This document shows positions 7,110 to 10,070 of a DNA stretch of 10,070 bases, one piece after another (position 1 is the stretch's first letter; each line of letters starts with the position of its first letter). The position numbers were made by a program, and so were the translations under genes. Source of the stretch: Actinomycetota bacterium (GTDB taxonomy: Bacteria; Actinomycetota; UBA4738; G016210805); assembly GCA_016210805.1 (NCBI GenBank), contig JACQTL010000370.1, forward strand, positions 1-10,070, given 5' to 3'. Under the pieces are notes generated by a model. That model had not been told where the DNA came from and searched no databases. It saw only the letters and a program-made list of their open reading frames with translations.

Positions 7110-10070
7110 CGGGGGCGGTGATACTCCGGCGGCCTCCGGTCGCGCGAGGCGTGCCGCCGATGCCACCGCCGGTGTATCACCGCCACCACCGGCGCCGACC
7201 CGATCAGCCCCTCGTCGCCGGAGCGCTCGGACCGCGGCCTGCGCTCCTTGCGCTCACGCGGAGCCGGCGGCGCCGACTGCGGCCGCGGCTCAGGCCGCGA
7301 CTCCTTCACCCGCCGCTCCCGCTCCTCGGTCGACTTCACCTTCCCCCCGGACGGCGCCGAGACGGAAGCCGAGGGCGTCGGCGTCGGCCCACCGCCCGGC
7401 TTGTTCTTGACGGTCAGCTTCACCGGGAGTTCGTTCGACTCCAGCCCGTGCTCGTCGACCGCCTTCACCTTGAAGTCCACCGTCTCGTTCCTGCTCACCG
7501 AATCGGGCGCGATGAAGACGACCTCGGCCGTGCAGGTCCAGACAAGGCCCTCGACATCGACCTCCTCCTCGGCCTCGTCACACGACACATCGAGCTCGGT
7601 GTCCCAGTCGTCGGGGTCCGGGACCAGCGTGCCCAGCGCCGGCTCGGTCACCGCGACGAAGGTCACGTCATCCCCATCGGGATCGGTCGCCTTCAGGACG
7701 ATCGGATCGTCCTCATTCGATTCGCCTTCATCGACGTTGTGTTGCTTCTTGGGGCCCGTCATCGCGGGAGGGTTGTTGACGGGCTCGGGGTCCTCCTCCT
7801 CGATCGCCCAGGCCCAGGAGTCGCTGCCCTGGTTGCTGGCCGCGTCGGTGGCCCTGACCTCGAACAGGTGGGGACCGAGGTCCAGGTCCGGGTAGACCTT
7901 CGGGCTGGGGCAGAGCTCCCAGCCTCCATCGCCGTCGCCGTCCAGGCGGCACTCCACGGTGAGCTCCTCGCCGGCGGTGACCTCTACCTCGGCCCCGTCG
8001 TCAGCTGTGAACTTGAACACGGCGTCCCTGTGCGACACCGTGTGACCGGGCTCCCCGCCGGGGCCGTCCGTTATCTCGACGACGGGCGGGACCGTGTCCA
8101 CGGTCCACTCGCGCGCGTCAGGAACGGGGTCGGCGTTCCCGGCCTGGTCGACAGCGCGGACCTCGAACGTGTAAGGGCCATCCGCGAGCGCCGCCACGGC
8201 GACCTCGCCCTCGGGGACGTCATGGGGCGACGTGCAGGCTGCGAAGTCGTCCTCCAGCACGCTGTTCAGACGGCACTCGAAGTCGGCCTCGGGGTCGTCG
8301 GGGCTGAGGAACGTGAAGGTGGCCGTGGTCTCCTTCGTGGGGCCGATCGGGCCGGACGTGATCTGCGTGTCCGGCGCCTCCGTGTCCACCGTCCATTCCC
8401 ACAGCGCAGGCGTCTCGTCCCTGTTGCCCGCCTGGTCGACGGCCCGGACCTCGAAGGTGTGGTCGCCGTCGGCCAGCGCCGCGGCCTCGACCTCGCCGCC
8501 GCCGACCTGGTGGGCTGACGTGCAGGCCTCCCAGTCCCCTTCCTGGTCGCTGTCGAGACGGCACTCGAAGGTGGCCTCCGAGTCGTCGGGGCTGTGGAAG
8601 GTGAAGGTCGCCGTGGTCTTGTTGGTCACGTCATCGGGACCCGAGTCGATAACCGTGTCGGGCGGATCGGTGTCCGGCACCGTGGTGTCGATCGTCCACG
8701 AGTAACTCGCCATAGGGCCGACGTTCCCGAGGGGGTCGACGGCCTGGACGTCGAACTGGTGGGGCGCGTCGGCGAGTGGACCGAACTGGTCGCCGCTCGA
8801 GCAGGCCGCGAAGGGACCGGCGTCGATCCGACACTCGAACCCTGCGACGTCGGCGTCCGGGCTGGAGAAGACAAACATCGGCGTGTTGTCGGCGCTCGGG
8901 TCGCTCGGATGGGAGACGATGTTCGTCGTGGGCCCGACGAGGTCCACCTCCCACCCGTAGCTCGCCACGGGCCCCTCGTTCCCGAGGTCGTCCTTCGCCT
9001 TCACCTGGAACGTGTGGGGGCCGTGGCCGAAGGGACCGAACTCCTCGCCCGAGGAGCAGGGCGCGAACCCCAAACCGTCCACCTGGCACTCGAAGGTGGC
9101 CGGCTCGTCGGCCTCGAAGGAGAACTTCGGCATGTCGTCCGCGCTCGGGTCAGTGGGCTTGTCGGTGATCGTCGTGGTGGGACCGGCCGTGTCCAGGGTC
9201 CACGTGTGCGAGGCGGGGGACGGGTCGCGGTTGCCGGCCACGTCGACGGCCCGGACGTGGAAGTTGTGCGGTCCGTCGCCCAGGGCGAGGACGCGCCCCT
9301 CCGCCGCAGCGGCGGCCTCCAGGCCCCTCTCGAAGGCGGTGAGCACCTCGACCGGCTCACCCGACTCGCATGCCGCGAACCCGCTCCCGTCCAGGCTGCA
9401 CTCGAAGGTGGAGCCGGGCTCGTTGCTCGAGAAGGCGAACGTCGGGGTGGGGTCGGCGCTCGGGTCGGGAGGACCCCCGTGGATCGAGGTCTCCGGGGGG
9501 ATCGTGTCGACTACCCAGCCGGCCAGCGCCGGCGTGGGGTCGGTGTTCCCGGCGCCGTCGGTGGCCCTCACCGCGAACGTGTGGGCGCCCTGCCCGAGGC
9601 TGCCGTACGTCTTCCCTGCCGCCGGACAGCCGACGAACCCGCCGCCGTCCAGGCTGCACTCGAAGGTCGAGCCCGGCTCGGTGCTCGAGTACTCGAAGTG
9701 GGCGACGGTGGAGGACACGGCGCCCACGGGAGCCTCGTCGATCGTCGTGTCGGGAGGCTCGGTGTCGGGGGGCGGCGGGGGAACGAGGACCGTGATGACG
9801 GTCTCGGCGGAGTCGGACAGGCCGCCCGGGTCGGTGACGGTCAGCGTGGCGGTGTAGACGCCAGGAGCGCCGTACGTGTGGCTGGGAGCCGCGCCGGTCA
9901 GGTGGGGCGACCCGTCGCCGAAGTCCCAGTCGCGGGCCAGCGGGTCGCCGTCCGGGTCGGACGACAGGTCCGCGAAGCCCACGGTCAGGGGGGCCGGGCC
10001 GCTGGTCGGTCCCGCCGCGAACGCGGCCGACGGCGGGTCGTTGTCGTCGGGCGGAGGCGTGGTCGTGGGG
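7106..10070 (-). CDS. exported repeat protein: PKD, seven Ig-like repeats, cadherin-like domain (5' end beyond right edge)
   Basis: A frame open from the right edge to the TGA at 7108-7106 gives 987 visible residues; no start can be assigned. The order is as follows. A PKD domain (about 9785-10068) contains DWDFGDG and the HTYGAPGVYTATLTVTD block. Seven Ig-like repeats of 83-104 residues follow, each with an FECSLDG-type strand, a second cysteine 10 to 17 residues later, a HTFEVRAVDxAGN block and a WTVDT end. A cadherin-like domain (about 7406-7774) contains KATDPDGDDVTF and VKAVDEHGLES. A Pro/Ser/Thr-rich linker (PTPTPSASVSAPS) and an Arg/Glu-rich tail ending HRPR close the protein. Paired cysteines, PKD and Ig folds point to an exported protein, probably on the cell surface, for adhesion or ligand binding. 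No LPXTG motif or C-terminal membrane anchor is present. The missing N-terminus should hold the signal peptide and perhaps a functional domain. The stop overlaps the cyclase GTG by four bases, so the two are probably one transcript. The domain calls are good; the role is inference. Confidence 0.88.
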   Translation of the reverse strand, partial: PTTTPPPDDNDPPSAAFAAGPTSGPAPLTVGFADLSSDPDGDPLARDWDFGDGSPHLTGAAPSHTYGAPGVYTATLTVTDPGGLSDSAETVITVLVPPPPPDTEPPDTTIDEAPVGAVSSTVAHFEYSSTEPGSTFECSLDGGGFVGCPAAGKTYGSLGQGAHTFAVRATDGAGNTDPTPALAGWVVDTIPPETSIHGGPPDPSADPTPTFAFSSNEPGSTFECSLDGSGFAACESGEPVEVLTAFERGLEAAAAAEGRVLALGDGPHNFHVRAVDVAGNRDPSPASHTWTLDTAGPTTTITDKPTDPSADDMPKFSFEADEPATFECQVDGLGFAPCSSGEEFGPFGHGPHTFQVKAKDDLGNEGPVASYGWEVDLVGPTTNIVSHPSDPSADNTPMFVFSSPDADVAGFECRIDAGPFAACSSGDQFGPLADAPHQFDVQAVDPLGNVGPMASYSWTIDTTVPDTDPPDTVIDSGPDDVTNKTTATFTFHSPDDSEATFECRLDSDQEGDWEACTSAHQVGGGEVEAAALADGDHTFEVRAVDQAGNRDETPALWEWTVDTEAPDTQITSGPIGPTKETTATFTFLSPDDPEADFECRLNSVLEDDFAACTSPHDVPEGEVAVAALADGPYTFEVRAVDQAGNADPVPDAREWTVDTVPPVVEITDGPGGEPGHTVSHRDAVFKFTADDGAEVEVTAGEELTVECRLDGDGDGGWELCPSPKVYPDLDLGPHLFEVRATDAASNQGSDSWAWAIEEEDPEPVNNPPAMTGPKKQHNVDEGESNEDDPIVLKATDPDGDDVTFVAVTEPALGTLVPDPDDWDTELDVSCDEAEEEVDVEGLVWTCTAEVVFIAPDSVSRNETVDFKVKAVDEHGLESNELPVKLTVKNKPGGGPTPTPSASVSAPSGGKVKSTEERERRVKESRPEPRPQSAPPAPRERKERRPRSERSGDEGLIGSAPVVAVIHRRWHRRHASRDRRPPEYHRPR
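7778..9757 (-). repeat. seven tandem Ig-like protein repeats
   Basis: The approximate repeat units on the minus strand are 9503-9757, 9188-9499, 8936-9184, 8672-8935, 8378-8665, 8093-8377 and 7778-8089. Each begins near PPDTxI or GPTTxI and ends near WTVDT. Units 1 and 2 share a nearly identical DNA block with a period of 258 bases (starts at 9387 and 9645 on the plus strand). Units 5 and 6 are close copies with a period of 288 bases and share a run of identical residues (ALADG, then TFEVRAVDQAGN). Unit 2 carries an alanine-rich insertion of about 19 residues (ERGLEAAAAAEGR) between the cysteine and the HNFHVRAVD block. Units 3 and 4 form another related pair (DPSAD, CSSG, and F with GP). The pattern suggests stepwise duplication. 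Confidence 0.85.

Noticed and set aside
2367..7121. Very long open plus-strand frame of over 1500 codons
   Set aside because: It crosses the transketolase, YfhO-like and cyclase genes out of frame, and its product is mostly Pro, Gly, Arg and His with no domains. Stop-free shadow frames are expected at this GC content.
7107..7166. Longer cyclase start at GTG 7166-7164
   Set aside because: It adds 19 residues (MASAARLARPEAAGVSPPP) of no family likeness, has only a weak ribosome site and overlaps the upstream gene by 61 bases. The GTG at 7109 gives the usual coupled overlap and a clean N-terminal anchor. It remains possible.
7076..8518. Open plus-strand frame opposite the repeat protein
   Set aside because: The minus strand has clear Ig-like and cadherin-like domains here. 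The plus-strand product is rich in Arg, Leu and Val with no recognisable motif.

Overview
The window is very GC-rich (about 70% by eye), with codons ending mostly in G or C, GTG as well as ATG starts, and tightly packed genes. The gene content is a two-subunit transketolase, a large YfhO-type membrane protein, a CHASE2 adenylyl cyclase, and an exported protein built from PKD and Ig-like repeats with paired cysteines. This fits a high-GC Gram-positive, most likely a non-streptomycete member of the Actinomycetota. That placement is inferred from composition and domain style; no rRNA or marker gene is present. I see no tRNA, rRNA, CRISPR array, insertion sequence, integrase or attachment site.

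Layout from left to right. Positions 1-505 (minus) hold the first 168 codons of an unrecognised protein that runs off the left edge and is visibly less GC-rich than the rest. After a 212-base gap come two minus-strand genes for the C-terminal (718-1644) and N-terminal (1646-2521) halves of a split, thiamine-diphosphate-dependent transketolase, separated by one base. A divergent intergenic region (2522-2673) carries a perfect 7-bp inverted repeat around an A+T-rich core. It leads into a plus-strand 838-residue YfhO-like multi-pass membrane protein (2674-5190). The 3' end of that gene overlaps by 79 bp the 3' end of a convergent minus-strand gene for a CHASE2 plus class III nucleotide cyclase (5112-7109). 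The cyclase start overlaps by four bases (GTGA) the stop of an upstream minus-strand gene. That gene (7106-10070) encodes a long repeat protein: PKD, then seven Ig-like repeats, then one cadherin-like domain and a basic tail. Its 5' end lies beyond the right edge.

How the genes may work together. The two transketolase halves must associate to make one active enzyme of the pentose phosphate pathway. The repeat protein and the cyclase look like one translationally coupled unit. An exported multidomain protein would be made together with a membrane cyclase whose sensory domain also lies outside the membrane, which suggests surface sensing or adhesion linked to cAMP. The YfhO-like protein probably moves sugars onto cell-envelope glycans. 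It shares a control region with the transketolase and a 3' end with the cyclase. The functional links between these three units are inference from position only.
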